From positions 28,585,008 through 28,649,007 of the forward strand of contig CM039508.1 of the NCBI GenBank assembly GCA_022432975.1: 64,000 nucleotides of DNA. Reading direction: 5' to 3'. Numbering within the stretch: position 1 is the first letter of the stretch; each line of letters starts with the position of its first letter. The notes below the pieces were generated by a model, which made no database searches, had not been told where the DNA came from, and saw only the letters and a program-made list of their open reading frames with translations. Source of the DNA: Begonia masoniana. Taxonomy: Eukaryota; Streptophyta; Magnoliopsida; Cucurbitales; Begoniaceae. A program made the translations under genes and the position numbers. Positions 47,066 through 59,129 of the stretch are shown here, in pieces.

Positions 47066-48110
47066 ATGGACTTTATTGTAGGTCTACCCAGAAATACGAG
47101 GGGACATGACGGAATCTGGGTGATAGTGGACCGTTTGACAAAGTCGGCCCACTTTCTACCAGTTAAAATGACTTACTCCTTTGATCAACTCGTCGAGCTT
47201 TATGTGCAGGAGATTGTTAGACTACACGGGGTGCCCGTTTCGATAGTCCCCGACCGAGATCCGAGGTTTACTTTGAGATTTTGGAAGAGTCTGTACAAAG
47301 CAATGGGAACTCAGCTAAATTTCAGCACGGCGTTTCATCCTCAGATCGACGGACAGATAGAAAGGACAAATCAAATTCTGGTGGATATGCTTAGAGCCTG
47401 TGTGTTGGAATTTCAAGGCTCGTGGAGCAGGTATTTTCCACTGATCGAGTTCTCATATAACAACAGCTTTCAAGCTACAATTGGCATGGCTTCGTATGAA
47501 GCGCTGTATGAGTAGAAATGTAAGTCTTCGCTGTATTAGGATGAAGTTGGCAAGACTAGTATGATTGGCCCCGATATTCTATAGCAAACGGTGGAAAAGA
47601 TCGCCGTTATTAGACAGCATATTGAGATAGCGTAGAGCCGTCAGAAAAGCTACGCCTATAATAGACGGAGGGAGCTGGAGTTCAATGAAGGTGACGAGGT
47701 ATATTTAAAGATTTCTCCATTTAAAGGTGTTATGAGATTCGAGAGAAGAGGCAAGCTAAGTCCTCGTTACGTGAGACCCTTCCTTATTTTAAAGAGGATT
47801 GGAAAAATGGCGTATCGATTACAGCTTCTGGCGTCAATGGAGGGCATCAACAACGTGTTTCACGTATCCATTCTTAGGAAGTGCGTGCGTGATCCATCTC
47901 ATATCGTTGAAGCAAGGGAGACTGAGGTGCAACCAACGCTGACTTATGTAGAAAAGCCGGTGCAAATTCTGGAGTCTTCTATGAAGGTGTTACGCAACAA
48001 GGAGATCCCGCTAGTCAAAGTTTTGTGACGAAACCACGAGGTAAAGGAAGCCACCTGGGAAAGACAACAGGCTATGATGGCTAAATACCCAGAACTATTC
48101 GTGTAATCAA
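47066..48110 (+). pseudogene. Element C integrase core and chromodomain
   Basis: The core frame 47066-47515 has [21 protein letters not shown], and HPQIDGQIERT near the second catalytic Asp. Stops follow at the Trp positions near 47513 and 47538. The C-terminal part (47732-48028) has a GKLSPRYVRPFLILKRIG block and a chromodomain with VEKPVQILE and VPLVKVL-like residues. A TGA follows at the conserved Trp. The chromodomain tail continues in frame as EATWERQQ. Confidence 0.85.
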
Positions 48111-48146
48111 ATTTTGTGGACAAAATTTTAATTAAGGTGGATGGAA

Positions 48147-50975
48147 TGTAACACTCGATTTTACGGGATTTTAGAATTTTTGTTATGTAATGGCATTTTC
48201 GTAAATATTGTGAATTTAGCCCAATCTGTGGACGGGAAGTTTTATTAAGACTATATGAGTAAATTGAAGTGTCTGGTGGAATAAGAAAATTTTTGGAGAT
48301 GTAACGTCTGATTTATGAGTTTTGATATTTCTCGTAATATAAAGGGTATTTTAGTAAATATAGTAAACTAGGTCCGTTTTGCGAACAGAAAGTTTTATGA
48401 GAGCCCTAGTGATAAATGAAAATTTTTTATGAAATAAGAAAATTTGGAGAAACCGAATTGATAGTTAAATAACGAAACAAATAGAAAATCAAATAATCGG
48501 CAAAATGGTCATTTAACAAGCCAATTTTAATTAAAATCACAATCCCTCTTCTCTTGCCCAACACTTAACAAAAATTCTCCGGAGAGAATTTCTTCTTAGG
48601 CGACTTCCTCCCTCCACGACGTTCCTCCATGGTTCTTCAACGTTTCTTCCTCCGATCATCGATCTTCCTTCACGTTTTCTTCTCCAATTAACGTCCTAGG
48701 TAAGATTCTACTATTTTGGGACGTTAGATTTCGGTTTTTAGAGAGGTTATTCGGTAGAATTTTGTTTAGGGTTTTGCAAAATCATTGGATTATGTTAGAA
48801 ACGATTAAGTTTATCGTATTTGTGACTCTAATGGATGTATTTGCGGTTATTGGTGAAGATTTGATAGTATTAATAGTTGGGTTGGAGTTTTGGAGGTTTG
48901 AAGCTGGAGAAAACTCCATTAATGGAGGTTTTAGTAATATTGAGCGTAAATTGCTCAATAAAATGCCCGGGAGAAGTAAATTAGAATTTTAAGAAATTTC
49001 CTTTAGCTAGGAGTTTCATTAGTTTTGGAAATTCGATGGTTTATGCTCGATTTTAATGTCGTGTGTTGTGGATTAGCTTAGGTAAACAAAGCTCACAGAT
49101 GGAGCTTGATGTGCTAAGGACCCGAGGTAAGTCTTCGTGACTCGTTTAGCCGATTCGGCTACACCATAAGAGGAATAGTCAATTAAGAATATTTGGTGAT
49201 TTTATTTCTTTAGCGTAGGTTAGATGGGTAATTTAGGATATTTGTTATGCTAGAATGTTTTCCTAGGCTTTATGTACTGTTTTATACTTTCTTTACTTTT
49301 AATGCACCTTACATGTCCATGCATCATGTTTTCAAACTAGCACGAAAAATGAACTTCCGCATACGTTTTCATGAAAAGGAAAATGACAAATGAAAAGGTA
49401 TGAACGAATGTAATCATGGTCACATCAGGGAGGTGATTTAGACATGGCTGTCTTACATATGAAGTATGTTCTTTCCTCCCAGGTAGATGAAAGGGGCTAT
49501 CCAACTGCCGGATGTGCCATTTTCATCTACTAAGAGCGCACCCCCGGTGACATCCTATATGAAATGTAATGAATGAAATGATTGCATGGTTTTTATGAAC
49601 TGCATATTCATAACATGCATTCTCATTTACGTAGATTTACTGAGCCTTTAGCTCATAGAATGTCTCTATGGTGTAGGTGATATCGAACAAGGTGAGGATG
49701 ATGTTCCTCCACTTGACGCACAAGCAGATTGAAGAAGGGTGCCCGTGGGAGTGTGCTGAGCAGTCGAGGCGCCTTTTGACCCATGGGAGCAAATGGTTAA
49801 GTATTTTGAGGTTTTGGGTTTATTTTGGGTTGATGGGTGACAATATAGAAAATTGTATAGAAAACTTCTTTTAGGATGATTGGTAACTGGATAGCAGATA
49901 TATTGATGTTTTGATGTTTTCTGGATAGTCTTTAGAGATGAGTCTCCGTTGATGATTTTATAAGCTTCCGTTGCATATGTTTAGACATTGATGAAATAGA
50001 TTTGATTTTGAAGCCTGGAATGGATTTTGGATGATTTTGAGTCGGGTTTGTTATTTTGAGAGCAATGCATGGTTTAGAGTCGGGATTTGGTGATTTTCGG
50101 TTGAGGTTTTCGATTATGGAGGTGTATTTTTGGTTGAAATATTGAAGGGTGTTTTGAGGATTGATATTGAAGTGTTATTAGGTGAAGGATTGAAAAAAAA
50201 TGGCTAAGGAAGGAAATGGGGTTCGATGTGGTGCGCCGGGCGCTCAACTGAGCGCGCATGGCACGCAGCTAGAGCGTAGGTGCGCACGGCCCTGCACCAG
50301 GCGATCGATCGGCACATTTGGCCGATCGATCGGTTGTGTTGCTAGAAAAATGGCGCATTCCAGAGGATGTGCATATCGATCGACGCCTCCAACCGATTGA
50401 TCGGACAATAGTGCGTGCGTTTTGAAGAAATCAGAGCGATCGCCGATCGATCAGCGCCCCTAGCCGATCGATCGGCCATCGCAGGGCGCAGGCGCTGGGC
50501 ATTGGCGGTGGACGCTGGCGGGTAGGCGTGCGGTGAGGCGCGCGGTTGGCGCATGGTGATTGCACGATGGTAGCGTGATGTGCGCACGGTGCGCGCGCGG
50601 CACGGGCGTGCCATGGCCGCGCGGTTTGCACTTGGCATGTGCGCATGGTGCACAGTGGGCACGAGCGCTGAATGCTGGGCGCGCCCCATGTATGCCACTT
50701 GACATGTTTTGATGTTCTAATTCTCTTTTGATGTTTCCCGACCTTAGACGAGTCATTTTGGGTACGTTTTAAGTTAGACCCTAAACGTTGATAGATATGG
50801 ATTTATTGCCCGAGTCCGTTCTCTAACGAATGATGAATGAACGAAAAGAAAATGGAATAAAAAAATGAAAATGATAAAGGAAAAATGAAAAATTTTATGA
50901 GAACGGGCGAGGGTAGTATGTATGCACGTCACGACATAGGTCGTGGCGGCCCTGGCATGGGTCGGGGTCGTCACA
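48147..50975 (+). repeat. Element C 3' LTR
   Basis: It starts TGTAACACTCG after the polypurine tract AATTAAGGTGGATGGAA and ends GGGGTCGTCACA. Its first two-thirds align with LTR F (58781-61117, reversed), including the GGTGACATCC/TAGATGAAA and GAGTGTGCTGAGCAGTCGAGG stretches. The last 800 bases are GC-rich, differ from F, and contain three pairs of GATCGATC palindromes (50301-50333, 50375-50403, 50442-50477). Confidence 0.72.
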
Positions 50976-52332
50976 AATTTTGAGTGGTAATTATATTATA
51001 ATGCTCTTTTGAATTTACTTCAATATTGCTAGGTAGTGTACCTTGAGGTCTTCCATTAATGATACTAAAAAATTGGCCAAGTTGATTCTCAAGATTTCAA
51101 ATTTGGGCCGATTGATTCTGGATCGCTGTCTGAGTTTCGGCCATAAATTGCATCATAGCTGCCTCTAGATCATTTTTCTTCTCAACTTGTTGAGATGAAT
51201 CGGGTTGAGATGCTTGAGGCCTTTGTATAGCATTTTGGTAATTTCTCCATGAGAAATTGAGAAATTAGGATGTTGTCGCCACCTTGGATTATAAGCGTTT
51301 GAGTTGAGATTTTCTTGCCGATTAAAATTCACCATGTAGTTAGCTTGTTCTGCAGATTTATTCGGCATAGGATTTCCCACTTGACATTCTTCACTCTGAT
51401 GCGGTCCCTGACACCATTGATAATTAACCATTGGCGTTTTCCCCACACGAGCTGCTATATGGGACTCTTGTAACTGTTTAACCTATGAGGCAACTTGTAG
51501 TGTTAAGGCTTCATAGCCGTAAGCTCTAGGGTACCAGTTGTACGCTTCATAATTGTGCGTTCCTCAGGGCATTGGTCATTATTAAGTGTCAATTCCTCTA
51601 ATAGGTCATATGCAGCTTCTTCAGTTTTCCTCATTAAGGCACCACCTGCAGCTGCATTTACTAGTGTTTTAGTAGATGATGACAGTCTCACAAAGAAAGT
51701 TTGAATATGCATCCATTTTGGTAGGCCATGGTTAGATATTTTCTCAACATATCTTTGAATCGCGTCTATGTCTTATATAAAGTTTCTCCATCAAATTGAC
51801 TGAAATTGATTATATCGTTTCCGAGCTTAGTAGTCTTCTCAGAGAGAAAAAATTTAGAAAGGAACTTCTGGCATAATTCTTCCCATGTAGTAATAGAGTT
51901 TGCTGGCAGAAAGTTAAGCCAATTCTTTGCACGATCCCGTAATGAAAACGGAAATAAATGTAGCCTTACTGCATCATCCCCCACGTTGTGGAATCTGAAA
52001 ATGTCATATACTTCCAAAAAATTTGCAATATGATCTTTGGGGTCCTCATAAGGCAGTCTACTGAAGTGAGACTATTGAATCATATGTAAGGAGTTTGGCT
52101 TAATTTCAAAATTTGCTGCAATGGCCGGTTTTCGAATAGCTGAATGAATCCTGGATACAGTAGGTATAACATAGTCCAGCAAGATCTGGTTCTCAGCATT
52201 GTCCTCCCCATTATCTTCCATGATGGTACGCGTTTGTTGAATAACTTCTCTTCTCTCTCTACGATTTTGTCGACAGGTACGCTCGATCTCAAGATTAAGC
52301 GGAAGAAAATTAGCGTCTCCTTCTTTACGCAT
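50976..52332 (-). pseudogene. Element E Athila-type gag
   Basis: On the minus strand, MRKEGDANFLPLNLEIERTC begins a gag closely related in order to that of element B. The frames 52332-52072, 52017-51766, 51712-51503 and 51446-51165 hold successive parts: a DAVRLHLFPFSLRDRAKNWL block, FFVRLSSSTKTL, and a knuckle remnant YQWCQGPHQSEEC with its first Cys lost. Several stops and shifts break it. Element C cuts it in the LRSG-like region. Confidence 0.82.
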
Positions 52333-52424
52333 TCACTTGGAAATAACACAAAAGCAAAACAGTAATAAAATAAATAGAATTCAGAATAAAACTAAAAATA
52401 ATTAATTTGATATCAATAATAAAG

Positions 52425-52451
52425 TCCCTGGCAACGGCATCAAAAACTTAT
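52425..52451 (-). other. Degenerate primer-binding site of element E
   Basis: On the minus strand just inside the LTR the sequence reads TTGATGCCGTTGCCAGGGA. This is the tRNA-Asp site of element B with a few changes. Confidence 0.7.
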
Positions 52452-53863
52452 TGTGAAAAATAGTTCACAAGTATACGAGTCACAACAAGTAATAAAGTGA
52501 TAAATAGAGTGTCGAACCCACAAAGACTTTTTAATTAATGATCAAACAAAGTTAATTTCAGTCTAATTTGAATAACGGTATTTTGGTGAATTTGGATTCA
52601 AAATAAAGAAAGAGCAATTAATTAAATAACAAAAAATTAAACGAGTTTTAGATTGTAATAAAAGAGCTCTAGGGTTTCCGTTTTCACCTAAATTAATCCT
52701 ATTTAGTATTCCTAATCCAAATCATTAATTTTTATTTCTATGTGTTGATGGCAATTTCACAAAAGTATTTATCAATCTCTCTCGAGTAATGACAAACTTA
52801 TTCAACTAACAAATTATTACCTCTCGGTGTCTAATCCTGAGAATTAATTGAATATATTAAGAATGAGAAATTAAACTACCACATGAATGCATTAGTTATC
52901 TCTAGTCTAACATCATTTTCAAGGTAAGTTATCTAGTGCATGATTATTTATTACCCCTCGGTCTCAAAACAATCTTATGAACATTCTATTATTGATCAAG
53001 CAATTGCAAGCATTAAGAACATAATAATTTACTCAACACAATATCAAAACAGAAAATCAACAATTTGCATTAAAGAAAATACTCAATATTTATAATCCGG
53101 CTACATCGTAGTCCTAGAAAAAGAAGTTTAGTTCATGCTAAAGTAACGAGAACAAATAGAATAAATAGAGATGTTCATAATTGAAAAGAGAAGGAGAAAG
53201 AAAAATAAATTCTCCTTTCCAGATGCTCTCGCTTCATTCCGATCTCCGACTCTGTCTCGATTGGTCTCCAAGATCCCCTGATTTATAACCTAAATTTGAT
53301 GTTAATTAGGCGTCCCTCTTAATCAACGACCGAGATTGTCTTAATTAAAAATTCTAAATTCAAATCTTTCTTTTAATCCCGATCGCCGATCGATCGGCTG
53401 AGGTGTGGCCGATCGATCGGTCGAGTTTCTACTTAATATTATCAATCTTTTCTCTTAGCCGATCGATCGCCTGAGGTGTGGCCGATCGATCGGCATCTCC
53501 TTTACTCATGGAACGTCGGGAATTCTCTTCAACCTATCGATCGCTTCCAGTCCTGCGATCGATCGGCACAGTCACTGTCTCTACTTTACAAATTCTGGAG
53601 TTTTAGCCGATCAATTACCTGGGTATGGCCGATCGATCGACTGTCAATCTGCCTCTGTGAGAACACTTAGATTTTGGCTTCTCAAAAGGTTTTGTTTTGT
53701 CTGATAGCACATCCAATTATTTTCGTTGAAACTTCAACTTGTTTTATGTCATTTTATCTGAGTACTCACACTAAAAACATCAAATTCATTCAAACACTTA
53801 AAAAAAATTTATCAAATCAAGTATAAAAGAGTATAATTAAATGTGTAAAATATACACTTATCA
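52452..53863 (-). repeat. Element E LTR
   Basis: TGTGAAAAATAG to CACTTATCA, about 1.41 kb, is similar to the LTR of element B in the AATTTCAC..TATTTATCAATCTCTCTCGA and CCTCTCGGT stretches. Its middle holds four pairs of GATCGATC-type palindromes (see separate entry). Confidence 0.82.
53385..53643. repeat. Four paired GATCGATC palindromes in LTR E
   Basis: GCCGATCGATCGG-like sites occur in pairs about 9-23 bases apart: 53385-53398 with 53408-53420, 53458-53471 with 53481-53494, 53536-53544 with 53555-53566, and 53606-53613 with 53628-53640. The spacer CTGAGGTGTG is the same in the first two pairs. Each pair can form a stem. Confidence 0.85.
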
Positions 53864-56301
53864 ACAAGCTCAAGAGAATTGGCTACGAGATATTAGAGAA
53901 TCTACATGCAATCGTGATCCTAATGGAGTAGTTTTTTACATTTTGTTTTGAGAAATTGTCAGAGGTGTGTGGTGAGTCATTGAATTTGGGCTACCCAATC
54001 AAGGATATAACGTGGGTCTAATTTTAGGCGGTGTTTAGTGACAACTATTGCACCCCAGGACACAAGAAAAACAAGATCAATGGTTATCATGATTTCGTCT
54101 AAGAAGAGGTCACAATTCTTTAGCATCACAAGAGCTTTCGCATCAAGTTAAGGAGATTGATCAGATTGCTGCTGGTGAAATTGAAGAAGCACATCAAGCC
54201 TAAGATTTATACAAGATTGATAAGTATGAAGTTCAATTTTATTTTTGAGATTGTGGCTGCTGCTCAACATGTTGAGACTCCCAATGAGTGCTTTGGGGAG
54301 TGTGAAAAAAGATGTATTAAGGAGCAAAATCAAGCGAACTGAGGTGCACTTTTGATGATTTTAGTACGCAAGTACACATGTAGCCTTAAGGAATGAAAAA
54401 CAAAGTGCCTGACCCATGAGGAATTGTTACAAATAAATTTTGATAATTATCAATCTAAATTCTGTACTTTGGACTATCTGCAACCAGTATCTTGTATTAT
54501 AAGTTTCTTCAATTTACACCCTATACTTTAAAACTGTTTCGATTTAACGCTCTGTTATTTTTTTGTTACAAACCTTAGCATCTTTAACTTTCTCCCCATT
54601 TCCTCTCTCTCTCTCTCTAAACCCTGCTCATTAACTTTCTTCCCATTGGCCTCTTTCTCTCTTTTTTCTCTACTAATTGGGTGTGAGAGAGAACCAACCA
54701 AAACCCAATTGAAGCCTTGGATTCTTATGAAATGATGAGTTTGTTATTTTCGAACATCAAAAGCTTAGACTTTGAAAATGCTTCCAAAATCATGGAGTAT
54801 TTACTTATAAAACTCTAAAAGTTCCTTGTTTTCGAGGCCAATTTGACTTGTATTCACCCAAATTTTCGCAACTCATTGACATTTGGACAAGTGTAAAGTT
54901 TTGAATAATTGAATGAATTAGTTGAAATTTAATGTTCTCGTATCGTTAAAAATATGAATTTGTGTCCTGTGAACTTTGATTAACTCGTGAAATTGTCGGG
55001 ATAAGGTTAGATTTTGTGTCGAATTGGTATTTGAAAATCCATTTAATACATATGATATATATTTTAGAATTATTTATTACATATATTTAATAATTAAAAA
55101 TTTTATTTCAAACTCTTTCCCCTCCATGCACTTTCCCTCTCTATCTCGCTCCATGCTCAGGGACCAAATTCTGCACTTCCCGGAGTCGCGTCAGATGAAG
55201 GTGTTCCACACCTCCATCGTAAATTGAAAGTTCATGTTCCAAACTTCAATGGCAGAGCCATTTGGGATAATGAAGCTGTAGAAGTTATCGTAAAAAATTT
55301 CGATCAAAACTTCAAATGCTTGCTGACGACGATTTTGAACTCCAAACTCGGCATTTGACCCAATAATGGAAAGTTCTCGACCCAGAGAACAAGATGACCC
55401 AAAGATTGTTTGAAAAAGTTACCAATGTGGTCCTCTAAGCTTCTCGAGAAAATTACTACCTCCACTTTAATGTAGATTTTTGTATATCAAGAGTCAAACC
55501 CAATTATTCTTGTCCTTTTTCGTTCTGATCTGCCATCATTTGTCATTCAGTTGTTATCGCCCAAATCGGAGGTGGTGACGTAGCACTAACCTACTGACGT
55601 GGGGTGTAAGCTAGCATTTACCATTGACATTGATTTTGACTTTTTGGCCTAAACTTTTCCCCCAAATTTGGGTCTCATAACGATATCAGATAATACCCTA
55701 TTTTCAACATTTTTTTAACGCATTAGTGGCCTTAGGTCATTGAAATTCGATCAGGTTAGTTTAGCACATAAATCGAGGTGAGATCACAAACTTTTTTGTT
55801 GGTAATGTAAGTTAGAAAATTCTGAATTGGTTTGATATCTATTTGACATTAGATAAATGCCATATTTCTAGTGTTTTGAAAGTTTTGAAATTATGACGTG
55901 TATGATTGAAATTTTTGGTTTTTGATGCGTAATACATGTATGCCTATGTGAAATTCGAAGTCATTTGTCGTTTTTTCAATTTGGCTTCCTAATTCAAATT
56001 TAGGATCCATTTATTATCTCTAGTGTTTTAAAGTAAGGACTTTTGATGTGGTATTTTTTTTAGTTTCTGAAAATTTTGTGGATTTCAATGCATGTTCTTG
56101 ATAACGTTTTTTCCGCTAGCCGTAAAGCTTTTGTTGCATTGAGGAAGAGGTTTCTTTAATGCAGTCCTTACAACATGGTTTTTAATTATGTATTTTGTGA
56201 GCTATAAAATATAAAACCTATCATGTTTTATTTAACAGCATGTCAATTTTTATCTTATATGTCTGCTAGTTTTACATGTTTATTTTATGCATGCATGATA
56301 T
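53864..56301. other. Non-coding DNA, no recognised gene
   Basis: Short frames such as 54157-54342 have no recognisable domains. A CT microsatellite lies near 54602-54620. The stretch near 54430-54560 (a TTTGATAATTATCAATCTAAATTCTGTAC-like sequence) resembles the terminal part of the foldback element downstream. Nothing else can be supported. Confidence 0.45.
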
Positions 56302-56310
56302 TTTAATTTA

Positions 56311-57155
56311 GGAAAATTATCGATTTGAATCCTGTACTATACACGTTTTTTCAATTCGGCTCCTGTACTAAAAAAATCGACAAACCGAACCTTGTACTTT
56401 GATTCTGTTGACAGTTTTGACCTTCTATCAACAATTTCATTAAATTCTCATTGAAAAAACTATAAACGATCGTAGATTCAGTTGAAAGTTTTACCACATG
56501 TTCATTACTTAATGAGAAGATAATCTGGAAATTTTCGTGATTTTTTAACACATCTACGATTTACTGTAATTTTATTTTAGTATTTTTTAAAAGTATTATA
56601 ATAAATCATACAAGTTTTAACAAATTGCGCAAATGTTTTTATTATCTACCCATAATATGGTGAACATTTGAAAAAAGTTTCAAATAAATCTAATATCTTT
56701 TGGTATTTTTTTTTAAATTAATTTCAGTTTCTTCTTTACTTTATAAATTAATTTTTAAAAAAAATACAAACAATATTTGATTTATTTGAAAATTTTTCCA
56801 CATGTTCAACTTATCATGGGTAAATAATAGAAAACGTTTCGTGATTTTCTAAAATTTGTATGATTTATTATAATATTTTTACAAAATACTCAAAATAAAA
56901 TTTCAATAAATCGTACATGTGTTAAAAAATCACGAACATTTTCAGATTAGCTTTTCGTTAAGTAGTGAACATGTAAAAATTTCAAGTGAATCCAAGATCG
57001 TTTTTTAGTTTTTTCAATGAGGGTTTAATGAAATTGTTGATAGAAGGTCAAAATTGATAACAGAATCAAAGTACATGGTTCGGTTTGTCAGTTTTTTTAG
57101 TACAGGGGCCGAATTGAAAACGTATATAGTACAAGATTCAAATCAATAATTACCC
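56311..57155. mobile_element. 845-bp foldback element with 9-bp target duplication (MULE-like)
   Basis: Nearly the whole element is two inverted arms of about 400 bases. The left end reads GGAAAATTATCGATTTGAAT and the right end, on the other strand, GGGTAATTATTGATTTGAAT. The exact 9-bp sequence TTTAATTTA flanks both ends (56302-56310 and 57156-57164). A 9-bp duplication is characteristic of Mutator-like elements. Subterminal blocks include GACCTTCTATCAACAATTTC in both arms. There is no coding capacity. The core resembles the foldback at 33600-33895. Confidence 0.85.
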
Positions 57156-57166
57156 TTTAATTTATA

Positions 57167-57169
<3 letters not shown>

Positions 57170-57203
<34 letters not shown>
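57170..57203. repeat. TA dinucleotide microsatellite
   Basis: About 17 TA units directly follow the foldback element and its target duplication. AT-rich target choice is common for such elements. Confidence 0.9.
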
Positions 57204-57207
<4 letters not shown>

Positions 57208-58780
57208 GACAAAATTTAATTGTTTTGGGCAGTGCTGGGCCATTTGTTTAGGGATCTCTGATTGTTTTGGGTTGCATTATGATGAAATAATCAAAACAAC
57301 CCCACGCTAATCCTTTGAACCTTCTACTACGTGAACGTATTTTGTTTGTACGTGTGACATTGGATTGAGACAACGACGACATGACTTTGGGTTCGAATAC
57401 CTAAACCTACTTTGGGTGTTTTGTTATTCCATTTAGTGCGTGATCAACTGGTCTTCGCACAATCCTTCTTTCTCTTTATTGGTATGGATCTACGAATCAT
57501 CGCCATCTATTACGTGCCTTCTGGGCAACTGATGTACAAAGGTCTTTGAATGATATTATTTTCACTGGACTGTTTTCTACGAAAAATGGTGGGGCCTATT
57601 TTTGTATATACGTAGTAATGTTTTCAAACTTGCCCCACTGATGGTTTGTAAAACCTATTTTAATGTGGTAAAAAAGATTTTGATGATTGTAAATCCTGAT
57701 TTATGAGTATATATATATCTAAGCACTACCGTTTTCTCACTGACTAATTATTTTTTAAAATAAAATGATAAAAATCAATTTTCTCATGTATTAAAGTATA
57801 ATATGTGATTTTCCACTGAGTTATTCGTTCATTCCTTAAAGACTCCCACTTTTTTCCAGGTGAATATTGCCATGATCTGGGAATAGGCTGGAGAAGGAAT
57901 GCTGGGTCGAGCAACCCAATTCTTCGGAAGGGAACTTGATCACCTAGTCCAAAGTTAGGTTTGTAGCTGTAGTCTTATAAGAAATACAAAGCCAAAGCTC
58001 ACATACATGTAGGCCGGTGTCCACATAGTGAAATCCCAAGTAGATATTACAATACATAAATTAAAAAGTAATGAATCATACTAGAAGAGTCCATATACAT
58101 AAAAGACTAACGTGCTAGCGACCAGGCCCCGTTAAATTTTCTTCTAAAGATGACAACTCCCCAAATTAAAGTTTTGAAAACAATGCAATGCAATGTAGAA
58201 AGTATAAAATCTCAACCTTGACGGTTAGCGCTCTTCTTTCAAACAAGAGTGACGACCCAAGGAACTTGCTTGTAGTCCACAAACTCATGAAACCGAAGAA
58301 AACCTTGATAGCGATCCAACAACACCTTATCAGACTGAAGGAAACAATGATGGTGATCAAAAGCTCCATCACGTCACCTGAGTGACCGACAACCGATAGT
58401 CAACCTTGACACCACCAGTACAATCATCATCCTGATCAAGTTTAGGGATTTGAAACCCAATGAGCGCATTATCACCGCCCTACTGCCATTTTTTGTACAT
58501 ACAAACAATACAACCTTCACGCAATAGAATAAGTAAAGAGATAGCATCGTGATGCTTTGACACTGAAACCGTCCAAAACATCAAGAAGATTCATCCACCA
58601 AGATATATCCACAACAATATAAATATATCATGCATCAATGATAAATGTTTAAATTACATATATATACGTAAAAAATTGGCGTGTAGCTATCTAACCCCAT
58701 CAGTTTTTTCCCATAGGTGACAACTCACCAAAATAAATTATTGAAAACAACGCAATGCAATGTAGAAAGCATAAAATTCT
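57204..58780. other. Non-coding DNA with a short direct repeat
   Basis: No gene is supported. A segment of about 75 bases (58147-58215, with GACAACTCCCCAAATTAAA and AATGCAATGTAGAAAG) recurs at 58706-58775 just before LTR F. The frames here give no known domain. Confidence 0.5.
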
Positions 58781-59129
58781 TGTAACATCCCCTAAATTAT
58801 TCCCTTGCCACTATTCCTAAAAATCCCGAAAAATTTGAACTTTCATTTTCATCCTTTAATCTTACTTGCGTACAGACAATTAATTCATTCAGCGGAAGAC
58901 ATACAATGCGTAGGGTCCATGTATATAAAAAAACTAAACTTAATTCAAGAGTTAAAACTGTAGAAAAGGGTTTCGGTTGGTGTCTTAAACTCTCTGGAAT
59001 TGACTATGACTAAAATTGGTCGATGTTTAGTTCTTCTTGGGTTATTGCTCTTTGTAACCTTGGTCAACATCCTAAGCTTTCTGGACTTTATTCCATCTAA
59101 TCAGTCGATATGGCCTCTATAACGAGATC

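Larger units (their letters stand above)
43279..50975 (+). mobile_element. Element C: Tekay-like Ty3/gypsy element with abnormal 5' LTR
   Basis: The plus-strand interior runs from a primer-binding site (43656) through gag, protease, RT, RNase H, integrase and chromodomain to a polypurine tract at about 48130-48146. The 3' LTR runs 48147-50975. The 5' end is only 372 bases, and most of it is an inverted copy of the last 350 or so bases of the 3' LTR. The outer borders are TGTGACGACC and GGTCGTCACA, without a 5-bp duplication. It lies inside the gag of element E. Confidence 0.78.
43091..53863 (-). mobile_element. Element E: deleted Athila-like element split by element C
   Basis: The right LTR is 52452-53863. 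Only about 55 bases of the left LTR remain (43091-43145), sharing GTTCGCAAGTGTACGAGTCGCAACAAG with it in a similar form. Gag on the minus strand spans 52332-50976, is interrupted by element C, and resumes at 43278-43146. Protease and pol are missing. No matching 5-bp duplication was found at the ends (AGTAT versus ACAAG). Confidence 0.78.

Noticed and set aside
50342..50756. Arg/Ala-rich frames on the minus strand near 50.3-50.8 kb
   Set aside because: They come from the GC-rich end of the element C LTR and show no homology pattern of proteins.
53864..54360. Host exon flanking element E on its right side
   Set aside because: A frame at 54157-54342 looked gene-like, but no splice-consistent continuation or known domain was found, and it could not be joined to the sequence left of 43091.
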